The translations under genes were made by a program, and so were the position numbers. A DNA stretch of 64,000 nt from the NCBI RefSeq assembly GCF_020906515.1, contig NC_085854.1, forward strand, positions 186,001-250,000, given 5' to 3'. Source of the DNA: Vanrija pseudolonga (lineage: Eukaryota; Basidiomycota; Tremellomycetes; Trichosporonales; Trichosporonaceae). How positions within the stretch are numbered: the first letter of the stretch is position 1; every line of letters begins with the position of its first letter. Of the stretch, positions 19,684 through 29,107 are shown piece after piece. The notes under the pieces are model-generated. The model was not told the origin of the DNA and made no database searches. It saw nothing but the letters and a program-made list of their open reading frames with translations.

Positions 19684-20333
19684 ATGCCCCCTGCCCCTCG
19701 CGTCCGAGGCCCAAAGGTCGTCCGCCTGGGTGACAAGCGTACGTCCCCGCCGCCACGGCCACTCACCAACCCCCGCAGGTGTCGCCACCCAAGCCGAGTG
19801 GGACAAGATCGTCGACAAGGTCGTGGCGGACGGTAGGCGCAAACTGGACGATACCTCGATCGAGCATGCGGCCTCGAGGGTCCGCTTCAAGCTCTTCCCG
19901 CCCGAGACGCCCAGGCGGAAGTCTGGCAGCGGGCTGCCTCTCGACGTGAACCTGTCCAAGGCGACCGAGGTGGGTGGCGTCGTCCGTACGTACTGACCCC
20001 ACCCCACAGGCCCTGTACCGCTCCGAGCCCATATTCCAGCGGTACAAGACCACCTGCAAGCGCTGTAACACCCTCGGCAACGTCCACTGCTTCTTCCTCC
20101 CCAAGAGCGAGTACACCGAGTGCGTGCTCTGTTGGGCGAGCGGCAAGGTGTGCGAGTAGGGCCAGCCCCTCCGCTCGCCCCGCCGCGCGCGGAGGGACGC
20201 AGTGGACAAGCTCGTCCGCCTGGCGCGGGACCCCGCCAAGGCTGGCAAGATCCTCAAGGAGTACGAGGACGCCGAGGAGGAGGGGCCGCCGAAGGACCGC
20301 GACCTCTGGTTCCGCCGCAAGAAGCCGCAGTGA
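19684..20333 (+). pseudogene. Array-2 paralog 4, C6 protein with an in-frame TAG
   Basis: Exons 19684-19738, 19779-19969 and 20010-20333, intron phases 1 and 0. Family landmarks are PAPRVRGPKVV, VATQAEWDKIVDKV, SIEHAASRVRFKL, LDVNLSKATE, CKRCNTLGNVHC and CVLCWASGKVC. Just after the last ligand Cys the frame hits GAG TAG at 20157-20159, and the same frame then continues with GQPLRSPRRARRDAVDKL, an acidic helix and DLWFRRKKPQ to a TGA at 20331-20333. That continuation lines up with paralogs 3 and 5, so it was coding until recently or still is. A product ending at the TAG would keep the Cys cluster but lose about 57 residues of basic and acidic tail. Read-through, sequencing error and recent pseudogenisation all remain possible. 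Confidence 0.6.
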
Positions 20334-20753
20334 GCGTCGCTTGCCGCGACATCATCCGGTGCGCACCGCCCGCTTGAGTGACACCTCCTCCCTCCGTAAC
20401 GATTTGTGGAACCACGTCCATCATGTACATTTCGTCATCGACGCGTGTGCGCTCCCCCACTTGCTGGGGGCAGCCGAGAGAACCGGTGGGGGGTGGCGTT
20501 GACGGCTCGAGCGCGATGAAGAGCAACCCCACCGTGCGGCGCGCTCGAGCCACACCGGTCGTGCGACGATTGCCGGCTGTCTCCTCGACGTGGGGCCGGG
20601 GCTTCCATTGTTCTCAATCTCATATCTAGCCGTTCGTCATCGACTGACCCACTAACTCACTCACTCAATCGCCCACTCACTCTCACTCGCTGCACATAAC
20701 ACTTGACCCTTGCTCTCAACCTCACCGCTCGTCTCCTCTGTCACACACCCACC
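20334..20753. other. Spacer between array-2 paralogs 4 and 5
   Basis: Carries the second copy of the array-2 intergenic block and a CACTCA-rich leader before the next ATG. No gene seen. Confidence 0.5.
20372..20580 (+). repeat. Array-2 intergenic block, copy 2
   Basis: Homologous to 19290-19490, with landmarks GACACCTCC, ATGTACATTTCGTC, GACGCGTGTGCGC and GCTCGAGCCACACC followed by TCGTGCGACGAT. Confidence 0.65.
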
Positions 20754-21446
20754 ATGTCGCCTCCGCGTGTCCGCGACTCGAAGGCCATCCCCCGCCATAA
20801 GAAGCGTACGTCCCCACCCCCGCGCGCGCCACCAGCCTCGCTGACCCCAACCCCAGCTGTCGCCACCCAAGCCGAGTGGAACAAGATCATCGACAAGGTC
20901 AACTTCGACGCCGTGCGCAAGCTGGACGGGGTCTCGATCGAGCAGGCGGCCTCGAGGATCCGCTTCAAGCTCCGCCCGCCCAAAGTGACCACCTGGCTGA
21001 CCGTCACGCCGTCCGCCCACCCGGTCGACGAGAACTTCTCCAAGGTGACCCAGGTGGGTACATAGAGCCAGTATGAGAACGCTCACTGACACGGCCAGAC
21101 GCTGTACAAGTCAGAGCGCGAGTTCCGGCGCTACTACGACGACGCGTGCAAGTACTGCTCGAAGATTGGCAACAAGTACTGCTTCTACCTCCCCAAGAGC
21201 CCCTACACCGAGTGTATCGTGTGCTGGGCCGACGGAGAGCAGTGCACCCACGGCCAGCCGCTGCGCACGCCTCGCCAGGTTCGCCGCGAAGCCGTGGACA
21301 AGCTCGTCGCTGGCGTCAAGGACCGCGGCGCCGCCCTGAAGGCCCTCAAGGAGTTTGAGGCGGCCGAGGAGGAGGAGAAGAAGCCGAAAGACGTCGACCG
21401 GTACCAGTGCTTCCGCACCAAGAAGCCAGCGGGGAGGCGCGTGTGA
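20754..21446 (+). CDS. Array-2 paralog 5, C6 protein
   Basis: Intact member of 201 residues from exons 20754-20805, 20857-21053 and 21099-21446, with intron phases 1 and 0. Order of parts: a short basic N-terminus (PRVRDSKAIPRHKK), the PVATQAEWNKIIDKV segment, SIEQAASRIRFKLRPP, VDENFSKVTQ at the exon junction, the Cys cluster CKYCSKIGNKYC with CIVCWADGEQC, a basic stretch TPRQVRREAVDKL, then a Glu/Lys-rich helix and a basic C-terminus. The combination suggests a small nuclear or nucleic-acid-associated protein, but that is inference. Best representative for structure prediction because no stop interrupts it. Confidence 0.7.
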
Positions 21447-21805
21447 CTTGGCTTGCCTCCTGATCATGAGTCCGACGTATCACTAGTAGCATGTGCATAG
21501 ACTATGAATCTGTCTCCAAGCCGCCGCAACTACTGTGCTGTACTCAGCGGGTAGTACCCGCTCATGGTGGCGAGAGGCTCGAGCTCGACGACCGCCACCG
21601 AGCCCGCGCGCTCGAGCCACGCCGCTCGTGCTTCGCTGATGACACGACGGGGCCAACCGAGACTGATTGCTACAGCTTTGCTTTCGGAGTAAAATCCAGT
21701 ACGGCGTGTAATGCCACCCAGTGGGGCGCGCAGAGCAGGGCTACACGCCGCCGATAATGAACGCATGCATAAGTGAGGACTGTACAATGTATCTTGCTTG
21801 CTTCG
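21447..21805. other. Region after array 2, holding an orphan promoter-type block
   Basis: A third copy of the array-2 intergenic block lies here (next entry), although the next gene is unrelated and on the other strand. Otherwise the region holds the 3' ends of the two flanking genes. Confidence 0.5.
21540..21640 (+). repeat. Array-2 intergenic block, orphan partial copy
   Basis: GCGCTCGAGCCACGCCGCTC followed by GTGC matches the blocks upstream of paralogs 4 and 5, but no paralog follows it. It may mark the boundary of the last duplication or the site of a lost sixth copy. Confidence 0.5.
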
Positions 21806-22975
21806 CTAGCTGTACTGGGGGATCTTGACCTGGTCGACGGGGACGTCCATGAGGTCGTTGATGTTGAGTGGGTGCGGCCACCCCGCCACCGCAGCCTCAA
21901 ACTCGTACTCTTCCGCCTTCTCCGCGTCGAGCGGCGCGCCCTGCCCGGTGCCGTGCATCATCGCGAGGGTGCGGTTGCCCCTATAGTTGCCGAGTTCGGC
22001 CGCCTTGGCGTACCACTCGACGCCGAGCTTCTCGTCCTTGGGCACGCCGTTGCCCGTCGCGTGGAACCCGCCGAGGTTACACATTGCCCTTTGCGACCCG
22101 TTCGCTGCCGCGCGGCGGAGGTACGCGATCGCCTTGTCGTTGTTGACTGGACACCCGTGCCCCACGCTCTCGAAGATGTACAGCTCCATGCCGGCCTCGT
22201 GGTCGCCCCTCGCTTCTGCCTCCTCGAAGAGCTTGCGCGACGCGGCCAGGTCCTGCGGGTACCCGTCCCCGGTGAAGAGCATGTACGCTTTCAGCACGCG
22301 GAGGTTGTGCAGCCCCTTTGTCTGGAGCGCGTTGTTCCAGTCCCTGTCGGCGCCGCCCGGGCTGGCGAGCAGCTCGTCGAGCTTGCGCGCGGCCGTCGCC
22401 TTCCACTCGGCGATCTGCGCCGCGTCGATCCCCTCGGTGGGGGTCGCGAGGCGCGCATGGTCGATGAAGCGGATGGCCGCTTCGGTATCGGTGTCGATCA
22501 CGTAGTGCAGCATATGCGCCGCATGGGCAAACGAGCCCTCGTGCACTGGCGCAAAGTAGTTCGGGCTCGCGAGCATGTGGCTGATGATAATGTAGCCCTT
22601 GGTGCACCCGCCCTGGCGCGCGCGTACGCCCAGCTCGAAGACGACGCCGAAGACCGCCTCGCGCGGGTACACGTCGACGCCCATGCCGCCCAGCTGCATG
22701 AGGATCAGGTCCTGCATGAAGTTTGCGCGCAGGAGCTCGTTTGCGGCCATGTAGCAGATGTAGCCTGGCGCCTGCGGGTCTGCGAGCACCATCTGCGCGA
22801 TTTCGAGGCAGTTGTACTTTGATTCGTGTTGCAGCATTGGCGGCGAGCCGGACGGGCGCGGCCAGGGAGGGAGGGGAGCGCTCCATCCTGCTGCCCCAGA
22901 CCCGTTGCCGTTGCGCGCCTCGTTCCCGTCGCTGCTGCGGTTGCGTTTAAGCTTGAAGATGTTCTTGAGCGCCAT
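21806..22975 (-). CDS. SEL1-repeat protein
   Basis: Single-exon gene for 389 residues. The N-terminus is basic and Gly/Asn-rich (MALKNIFKLKRNRSSDGN), followed by helical repeats; the C-terminal third has clear SEL1-like units such as NLGGFHATGNGVPKD, VEWYAKAAELGNYRG and MMHGTGQGAPLD. SEL1 repeats form an alpha-solenoid used for protein-protein contacts, for example in ER-quality-control or chitin-synthase-activator complexes, so an adaptor role is the default. No signal peptide or membrane helix is visible. I chose the ATG at 22975 because a TATATAA element lies only about 44 bp upstream; a longer open frame has another ATG at 23008, too close to the TATA. Partner unknown. Confidence 0.75.
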   Translation of the reverse strand: MALKNIFKLKRNRSSDGNEARNGNGSGAAGWSAPLPPWPRPSGSPPMLQHESKYNCLEIAQMVLADPQAPGYICYMAANELLRANFMQDLILMQLGGMGVDVYPREAVFGVVFELGVRARQGGCTKGYIIISHMLASPNYFAPVHEGSFAHAAHMLHYVIDTDTEAAIRFIDHARLATPTEGIDAAQIAEWKATAARKLDELLASPGGADRDWNNALQTKGLHNLRVLKAYMLFTGDGYPQDLAASRKLFEEAEARGDHEAGMELYIFESVGHGCPVNNDKAIAYLRRAAANGSQRAMCNLGGFHATGNGVPKDEKLGVEWYAKAAELGNYRGNRTLAMMHGTGQGAPLDAEKAEEYEFEAAVAGWPHPLNINDLMDVPVDQVKIPQYS

Positions 22976-23753
22976 GGTGGAGCGTGAGGTGGCAGGCTTG
23001 CACCGCATGCTCGCGACCTTATATACCACAAGGCCTGACGCGAAGCAGGAACGAGGAGAACAAGAACACGGAGGAATGAAACGCGGGGCCAAGAAACGGA
23101 CGTACGTGGCGACGCGCCAAATGCCACGCGCCACGCCCGCGGCCCCGTTTCACAGTGCCCGTTTCCGTCTCCGTCGAGGATATCTCAGTCCAGCGTTATC
23201 AGGGCGCGCCAACGCGCGCCAACGATGACGAGAGCTGAAGCGGCCTTGGTTGAGAATGTGCCACAGACACGGCCATCCTATGCCGTCTGACTCACTATGA
23301 GGCTAGACGACGCGTGAGTCACCAGACATGAAACGTATGTATCTTGGCACGGGCAGGGGGTTGCTTGGAGTGAGTCTGTCAAGGCCTGATGTCTCGAGTC
23401 GGGCAGCGCTAATCTCACCCCCAGATCGGAAGGCCCTTGACTGCAGCTGCTGTGCGTTCCATGAGTCCGTACAGACAAAACTTGGGTCCAGGCTCGCCGT
23501 TGGTCCATCGCGTCGTCCGAAATAAGCTTCGTCGCCCCACCGAACTCCGTCCGTCGCGGCTCTACCCCGTGCGCGCGCCCAGATGACTGCCAGTTCGGAG
23601 CTGCCAAGGACGTGAACGCCACTCGAATCGCTACACCGCCCGCATGAGATGCGCGTCGCGTCCGCCAAAGCAATAACACTGTACATTGTTCCACGAGACT
23701 ATAAACGTTCGCTGTTCGGTAGCGGGGTATCACATCTTGGGCTCACGGCCCGC
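22976..23753. other. Intergenic region between the SEL1 and CVIA-protein genes
   Basis: Promoter of the SEL1 gene and the 3' flank of the next minus-strand gene's neighbourhood. Open frames at 23.28-23.73 kb lack codon bias or splice logic. Confidence 0.4.
23019..23025 (-). promoter_or_regulatory. TATA box for the SEL1-repeat gene
   Basis: TATATAA on the minus strand, 44 bp upstream of the chosen ATG. Confidence 0.5.
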
Positions 23754-24791
23754 CTAGGCAATCACGCATCCGTCCTTCTTCTTCTCCTCAGCAGCGGCCT
23801 CAGCCTCGGGGTCAAAGTAGACGACGCGCACGCTGCCGTTGGTACTGCGCAGCTCGGCGAGGTCGAGGCCCGTGGCGGGCGTGTCCTCGTCGTCGGCCTT
23901 CGAGGTGAGCCTGTCGTCGTCGACCGTGGTGCCATTGTCGCTCGCAGCGCCGACAGTGCTCGGCGCAGTGTGCCACGTGGCCGTCGTGTCGTCGTCGCGG
24001 CGCTTCGCCTCGGGCTTGACGCGATAACTGATCGTCTTGGAGTCTGCGCCCGGCTCGTTGGGCACGATGACGCTCTTGGCCTTGACGTCGTCCGCGAGCG
24101 TCTTGCTGCCGTTGGAGGTACGCAGCGCGATGATGCCGTCAAAGTCGCGCGGGATGCTGAGGTTGATTGAGCCTGCGCAAGCCGAGCGTCAGCTTATCCG
24201 CCCCCTTCTCTCTCAGCCCATGTCCCCACGCACCGTTCGTGCTCGTCGCGCGCACGAGCAGCGGCTGGCCGTCGTCCCGGTCCGCGAGCACGGCCTTGAT
24301 GCCCCCGTTCGTAGTCTCGAGCTGCACCTCGGCGGGGCGGGGCACCGTGCCCCGCAAAAACAGCGACACGCGGACGGCGCCGTTCGTGGATTTGAAGTGC
24401 ACGTCTGGGCCCGACTTGTTCTCGCCAATGTCGACGGCGTACGCGCCCTTGATCGCGTCGTTCGTGTACTGGAGCTTGCTGCGGCGGGCGTCAGCTCGCG
24501 AACACGACCAACTAATGCAACTCACAGTGGCGCGAGCGCGCGCTGCGCGTCCTCGGGCGGCGTGGGGCGCGACGGCACCGCCGGAGTCGACGGCGCGACG
24601 CTCAGCTCGGCCGTGCGCTCAGACAGCACGTCCTCGTACGTCGGCGGCGGGGGGGCCGCGTTCTCGTCGCCCTCCACTTCGGGTTCGGGGAGACGAGACA
24701 CGCCAGCGGTCGGCACATGCGCGACCTCGTACTCGCGGTCCGGCTGGTTCTCGCCCTCGCGGGGGACGTACTCTGCCTTGGAGGATGTCAT
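23754..24791 (-). CDS. Probable prenylated protein with STNG-type beta repeats
   Basis: Predicted 309-residue protein from minus-strand exons 24526-24791, 24234-24478 and 23754-24172. The N-terminal 90 residues are Pro/Glu-rich, contain PPPPTYEDV (a PPxY-type sequence) and look disordered. The rest has repeated short strands of the type STNGAVRVSL, TTNGGIKAVL, STNGSINLSI, TSNGSKTL and STNGSVRVVY, as in fungal beta-solenoid proteins of the DUF7330/DUF4097 kind (family name from memory, not tested). The last residues are KKKDGCVIA: a polybasic stretch plus a CaaX box identical to that of yeast a-factor, predicting farnesylation and membrane anchoring. Role unknown; a peripheral membrane adaptor is plausible, and the PPxY could recruit a WW-domain ubiquitin ligase. 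Confidence 0.7.
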
Positions 24792-25267
24792 TGTGTTGGG
24801 GGTGGTGATGGGGGAGAGGGAGAGTTGAGGTAGATACCTTGAGCACGTTGGCTACTTGTGGTGCGGTGTGAATTGTGGGGCCCCGACACCGCCCTTTGGC
24901 TTCGACGCGTATGCGTCGACGTCGGTCTTGGCTCTCTGTCCTTTTTGCATGCTCGCGCCGATACGCGGATGGATGGATATACGGAACACGTCGGGCGACA
25001 CATGCACACGGCCCAGGCCAGGCGAACAAACATGCTTAAGACGTGCAGATGCTTGGCGACGAGGCCGATGTGGACGAGCTCGGCGGAGACTCCGGCTGAT
25101 GTTTACTCAAACTGTCAGTCTCCCGCCCTTGCCCCACCCGCAGCACTCGCTTCGCTCGTGCTGCTTGCACTGAGCAGTGATCCATCAATGCGTACAAACT
25201 TCTCCCATGCAGTATCTCCTATGCCTGATTCACACAAGCGTTTTTGTCTGATCGCCAGCTAGCTACC
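24792..25267. other. Spacer between HSP60 and the CVIA-protein gene
   Basis: Both neighbours are on the minus strand, so this is the HSP60 3' flank plus the promoter of the CVIA-protein gene. No gene seen. Confidence 0.5.
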
Positions 25268-26763
25268 TTACATCATACCGGGCATGCCCATGCCGCCCAT
25301 GCCGCCCATACCGGGCATGCCGCCGGGGGCAGACTTGTCCTCGGCGTCGACAACGCAGGCCTCGGACGTGGTGAGGAGCGAGGCGACACCCGAAGCGTCA
25401 ACAAGGGCAGTGCGGACGACCTTGAGGGGGTCGAGGATACCGGCCGAGATCATGTCGCGGTACTGCGAGGTGGCGGCGTCGTAGCCCCAGTTGAACTTGT
25501 CCGTGGCGACAAACTCGTCGGAAAGGAGACGGCCGACAACAACCGAACCCTCCTCGCCGGCGTTGTCAACAATGGTGCGGACGGGGCGGCGGATGGCGTT
25601 GCGGATGATGGAGACACCGAGCTGCTGGTCAAAGTTGGAGACCTCGATCGAGTCGAGCTGGGCCGAAGCCTTGAGGAGCGCGGTACCACCACCGGGGACG
25701 ATACCCTCCTCAACGGCAGCGCGGGTAGCGTTGAGGGCGTCGTCGTAGCGGTCCTTCTTCTCGCCGACCTCGACCTCGGACGAGCCACCGACCTTGATGA
25801 CGGCAACACCGCCCGAGAGCTTGGCGAGGCGCTCCTGGAGCTTGGAGCGGTCGTACTCCGAGGTGGTGGGGTCGGCAATGACGCCACGGATCTGCTCGCA
25901 GCGGGCAGTGATGTTGGCCTTGTCGCCCTCACCGTTGAGGATGATGGTGTCGTCCTTGGTGATCGAGACCGAGCCAGTCTGGCCAAAGTGGTTGATGGTG
26001 GCCTTGTCGAGCTTGACGTCGAGCTCGTCGGTGAAGACGGTGCCGCCAGTGAGGATGGCAATGTCGCCGAGGATCGATTTGCGGTTGTCACCGAAGCCGG
26101 GGGCCTTGACGGCAGCGACCGAGAGCTGGCCACGGAGCTTGTTGAGGATGATGGCGGCAAGGGCCTCGCCGTCAATGTCCTCGGCAATGACGAGGAGGGG
26201 GCGGCGGGCACCGGCGGCGGCCTCGAGGGCGGGGAGGATGTCCTGGAGCGACGAGATCTTCTTCTCCGAGAGGAGGATCAGGGGGTGCTCGAGCTCGACC
26301 TTCTGGGTCTTGGCGTCGGTGATGAGGTAAGGCGAGATGAAGCCGCGGTCGAAGCGCATGCCCTCGGTGATCTCAATCTCGTCCTCAATGGTGCGGCCCT
26401 CACGGACGGTGATGACACCCTCCTTGCCGACCTTCTCCATGGCCTGAGCAATGATGGCACCAACGTGGGTGTCGCCGTTGGCCGAGATGGTGGCGACCTG
26501 GGCAATCTCCTCCGACGTGGTGATGACGCGCTTGTTGGCCTCGAGGACGGCGAGGACCTTGTCGACGGCCTTCTGCGAGCCGCGGCGGAGGTCCATGGGG
26601 TTGCAGCCGGCGGCAACGTTCTTCACACCCTCAGAGTAGATGGCGCGGGCGAGGACAGTGGCGGTGGTGGTGCCGTCACCAGCAGTGTCGTTGGTCTTGG
26701 AGGCGACATCCTGGACGAGGCTGAGGCGTGGGTCAGCGCCGAGCCCGTTACGGGAAGGGGTTC

Positions 26764-26796
<33 letters not shown>

Positions 26797-27457
26797 CTTG
26801 AGGGTGATGGCCTTGGCGACCGAGACACCGTCCTTGGTGATCTTGGGGCCGCCGAACGACTGGGCTGTATGGGTTAGTACGGTGTGGTGACAGTTGAGGT
26901 TGCATGGGGAGTATAGGGATCTCGACGGCGACAATGACCCCTACGGGCCACCATCCCGATCTCGCGGATCTGGTCCGCTCTCGGCTCGGCACTTTGAGTT
27001 TGGGCCGAGGCGGCGTCGCCGGCGCCATCGCACCGGCCGGCCACGACTCGAGCTGCCCGGTGTCTTCGAGCATGCTCGCTGCGCCCTCCAGGCGGCTTCT
27101 CCATGCTGGGGGAGCGACACCGTGGCCACTGCCCAGCCATCACCATTCTCACCAGCAAGCTCCCTGCCGCCGGCCGGCCTTCCACCCGCTCCGCTCCTCC
27201 GCCCTCACACCGACCCCGCTCGCTCCCATCACCCCCCCTCCCCCCCTACCTCCCGACTCACCAATGATAACAGTGCGGCCCTTGGGACCAAGAGTCGCCG
27301 AGACGGCCTTGGCGAGCGTGTCGACACCCTTGAGCATGCCCTGGCGGGCGTCGTTGCCAAAGACGACGTCCTTGGAGCCCATGTGACGGCGGGCGGCCGT
27401 GTTGGCCGTGAGGAGGCGAGCAGGGCGGGGGAGTGCGGCGCGGGAGCGGGCGAGCAT
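25268..27457 (-). CDS. HSP60: Mitochondrial chaperonin HSP60
   Basis: Predicted 580-residue group I chaperonin, the ATP-driven folding cage of the mitochondrial matrix, working with HSP10. Minus-strand exons are 27262-27457, 26771-26864 and 25268-26720. The N-terminal presequence is basic and Ser/Ala/Arg-rich ([20 protein letters not shown]), followed by [16 protein letters not shown]. Landmarks: [38 protein letters not shown] (ATP-binding), [16 protein letters not shown] and the family's Gly/Met C-terminal tail [18 protein letters not shown]. Length is normal. The first intron is 397 nt, far longer than the 30-60 nt introns typical here. HSP10 lies head-to-head 308 bp away. Confidence 0.97.
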
Positions 27458-27569
27458 GGTGAGGGAGGTGTGATGGGGGTTGAAGAGAAAGCAACAGCAA
27501 AGAGAGTCAAGTCGTTGTTCGCCAATGCCTAAAGCCGAATCAGTGACGCTCGTCGAGCTCCGGGAAAAG

Positions 27570-27577
27570 TTCGAGAA
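27570..27577. promoter_or_regulatory. Heat-shock-element-like TTCnnGAA, site 1
   Basis: TTCGAGAA, an exact tail-to-tail HSF pair; a GAA-like unit sits one base out of the 5-bp register upstream. Confidence 0.5.
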
Positions 27578-27670
27578 TGTTACCGCCGCCCCGCTCCGTT
27601 TTTTCTTACTGGCTGACGGCCGGATTTTTTGGTTCCGGCCGACCGACAAGTCCGTTGCTTGCTGAGTTCT

Positions 27671-27678
27671 TTCGCGAA
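27671..27678. promoter_or_regulatory. Heat-shock-element-like TTCnnGAA, site 2
   Basis: TTCGCGAA, with an additional TTC at 27667-27669. Lies closer to HSP10. Confidence 0.45.
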
Positions 27679-27765
27679 TAGCCGACGAGCAGCAAGTCGA
27701 CAGCAACGACGACGACATCTCCATTTTTGTTCTTGCAGTAGTACATCACAGCAACAGCAGTAAAA

Positions 27766-28703
27766 ATGGTGAGCTCGACGGCGAGGGGGGCAGCGACGCC
27801 GACGATAGCAGCTCACACCCCCACAGTCCGCCACGTTCAAGTCGATCAGGTCCCTCCAGCCCCTCCTGGACCGCGTCCTCGTCCAGCGCTTCAAGGCCGA
27901 GACGGTGAGTGCGCGCGAGCAAGCGAGGGCAGCGAGCGCAGCGAGGGCGAGAGTGGGAGAGCAGGGCTGGGCGGGGAGCAGGCCAGAGATGGCTGTCAAG
28001 CTGCTCGAGGAGCTGGCTAGCTCTCGAGTTTCGTTCACGGGCCGGCTCACCCGCCCGCCCGCCGCCGCGGAGTCACCGCCGACGAACGCCGCAACGCCGA
28101 GGCAGGGCCGAGGGGAGGTGACGCGCAGCTGCTGAGCAGTGGCTCGGGGATGGGTGGCTAGGCGCCGGCGTCGGCGTCAAGCCGGCTCGTGCTGCCTACT
28201 CCTTCCCCGGAACTGCTCCGCGGGGCCTACCCCTCACCCACCTTGACCTGCCCCCCTGCCTCCTAGGCGCGACCGTGTCGCGTCGACACCGCTAACACCC
28301 CCCGCAGAAGACCGCCTCGGGCCTCTTCATTCCCTCGTCGGCGACCCAGTCGCCCCTCCCCGAGGCGACCGTCATCGCCGTCGGCCCCGGCGCGCCCAAC
28401 AAGGACGGCAACGTCGTCCCCGTGTCCGTCAAGGTTGGCGACCGTGTTCTGCTTCCTGGATGGGGCGGCAGCCCTATCAAGGTTGGCGAGGAGGTGAGTG
28501 CGCGAAGCCCGGCGCGCAGCGCTGGGCTGAGCGGGCGTGCGGTCTGGGTCTGCTCTGCTCTGCTCTGCTCCTTGCAGGTAAAGGAAGACAGCACGCAGCC
28601 CCGCCCCCCGCCCCCAACCTCGCTCCGCTCGGTCGTGTGCTAACGACCCCAGGAGTACCACCTCTTCAAGGACGCCGAGATCCTGGCCAAGATCAGCGAG
28701 TAA
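27766..28703 (+). CDS. HSP10: Mitochondrial co-chaperonin HSP10
   Basis: Predicted 105-residue GroES/HSP10 lid of the HSP60 cage. Exons: 27766-27768, 27827-27904, 28308-28493 and 28653-28703. The first coding exon is only the ATG; the intron begins immediately after it (ATG|GTGAGC), and splicing yields M-SATFKSIRSLQPLLDRVLVQ, matching yeast Hsp10. Landmarks: LLDRVLVQRFKAETKTASG, the mobile-loop region, ATVIAVGPGAPNKDGN, VKVGDRVLLPGWGGS, and the closing EYHLFKDAEILAKISE. Intron 2 is 403 nt and intron 3 is 159 nt, long for this genome. Divergent partner of HSP60. Confidence 0.95.
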
Positions 28704-29107
28704 GAAGTCATATATGCATGGGTGCACCTCTCAAGAGGGGTCGCGAGCGCGAGCCGCGGAGCGGCGAGCGGGGGAGGGGGTCGACGCCGAGGACATGCTG
28801 GCGCCGAACAAAGCCAGACTGACGACACTAACCGCCATGACGAGGTGTGCCACTGTACTTCCTGCCCACAGCCAAGCCAGGTGGCCCACAAAGCTCAGCT
28901 CACACGAGTTCCGTCATATCGCAGGAAGGCAAGCTAACCCCCGTCCATGACCTTGCCTCCCCTGCCGTCGAGGAATGCTCACCCCTTGCACATTCCGCCA
29001 ACCCCTCCCAGTGCCCAGTGCCTCTGGCAACACGTGCATCGTCGCCCACCAACTAGCACTAATATACGTATATATATCTTTATTCTTCCCCACCTTCCTC
29101 CGCCCGC
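28704..29107. other. Convergent 3' region of HSP10 and the LURP-one-related gene
   Basis: Contains an AT-rich tract (about 29055-29090, TATATATCTTTATTC) likely serving 3' end formation on one or both strands. No gene seen. Confidence 0.5.

Larger units (their letters stand above)
27458..27765. promoter_or_regulatory. Bidirectional HSP60/HSP10 promoter
   Basis: The 308 bp between the two divergent chaperonin ATGs. Two perfect TTCnnGAA inverted pairs, the core of a heat-shock element, occur at 27570-27577 (TTCGAGAA) and 27671-27678 (TTCGCGAA), the first preceded by a GAAAA half-like site and the second by another TTC. No clear TATA box was seen. Head-to-head HSP60/HSP10 genes under shared heat-shock control are known from animals; here it is an inference from layout and sites. 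Confidence 0.6.

Noticed and set aside
16411-20333. Reassignment of UAG to an amino acid in this organism
   Set aside because: Many other genes here end in TAG exactly where the protein should stop (for example the LURP-one-related, MFS and array-1 genes), so a general code change is excluded; only local read-through remains possible.
25244-26890. 548-codon plus-strand open frame opposite HSP60
   Set aside because: Antisense of an unmistakable chaperonin; no family features.
26894-27532. Plus-strand open frame across HSP60 exon 1 and intron 1
   Set aside because: Overlaps the HSP60 presequence and promoter; no start context or homology.
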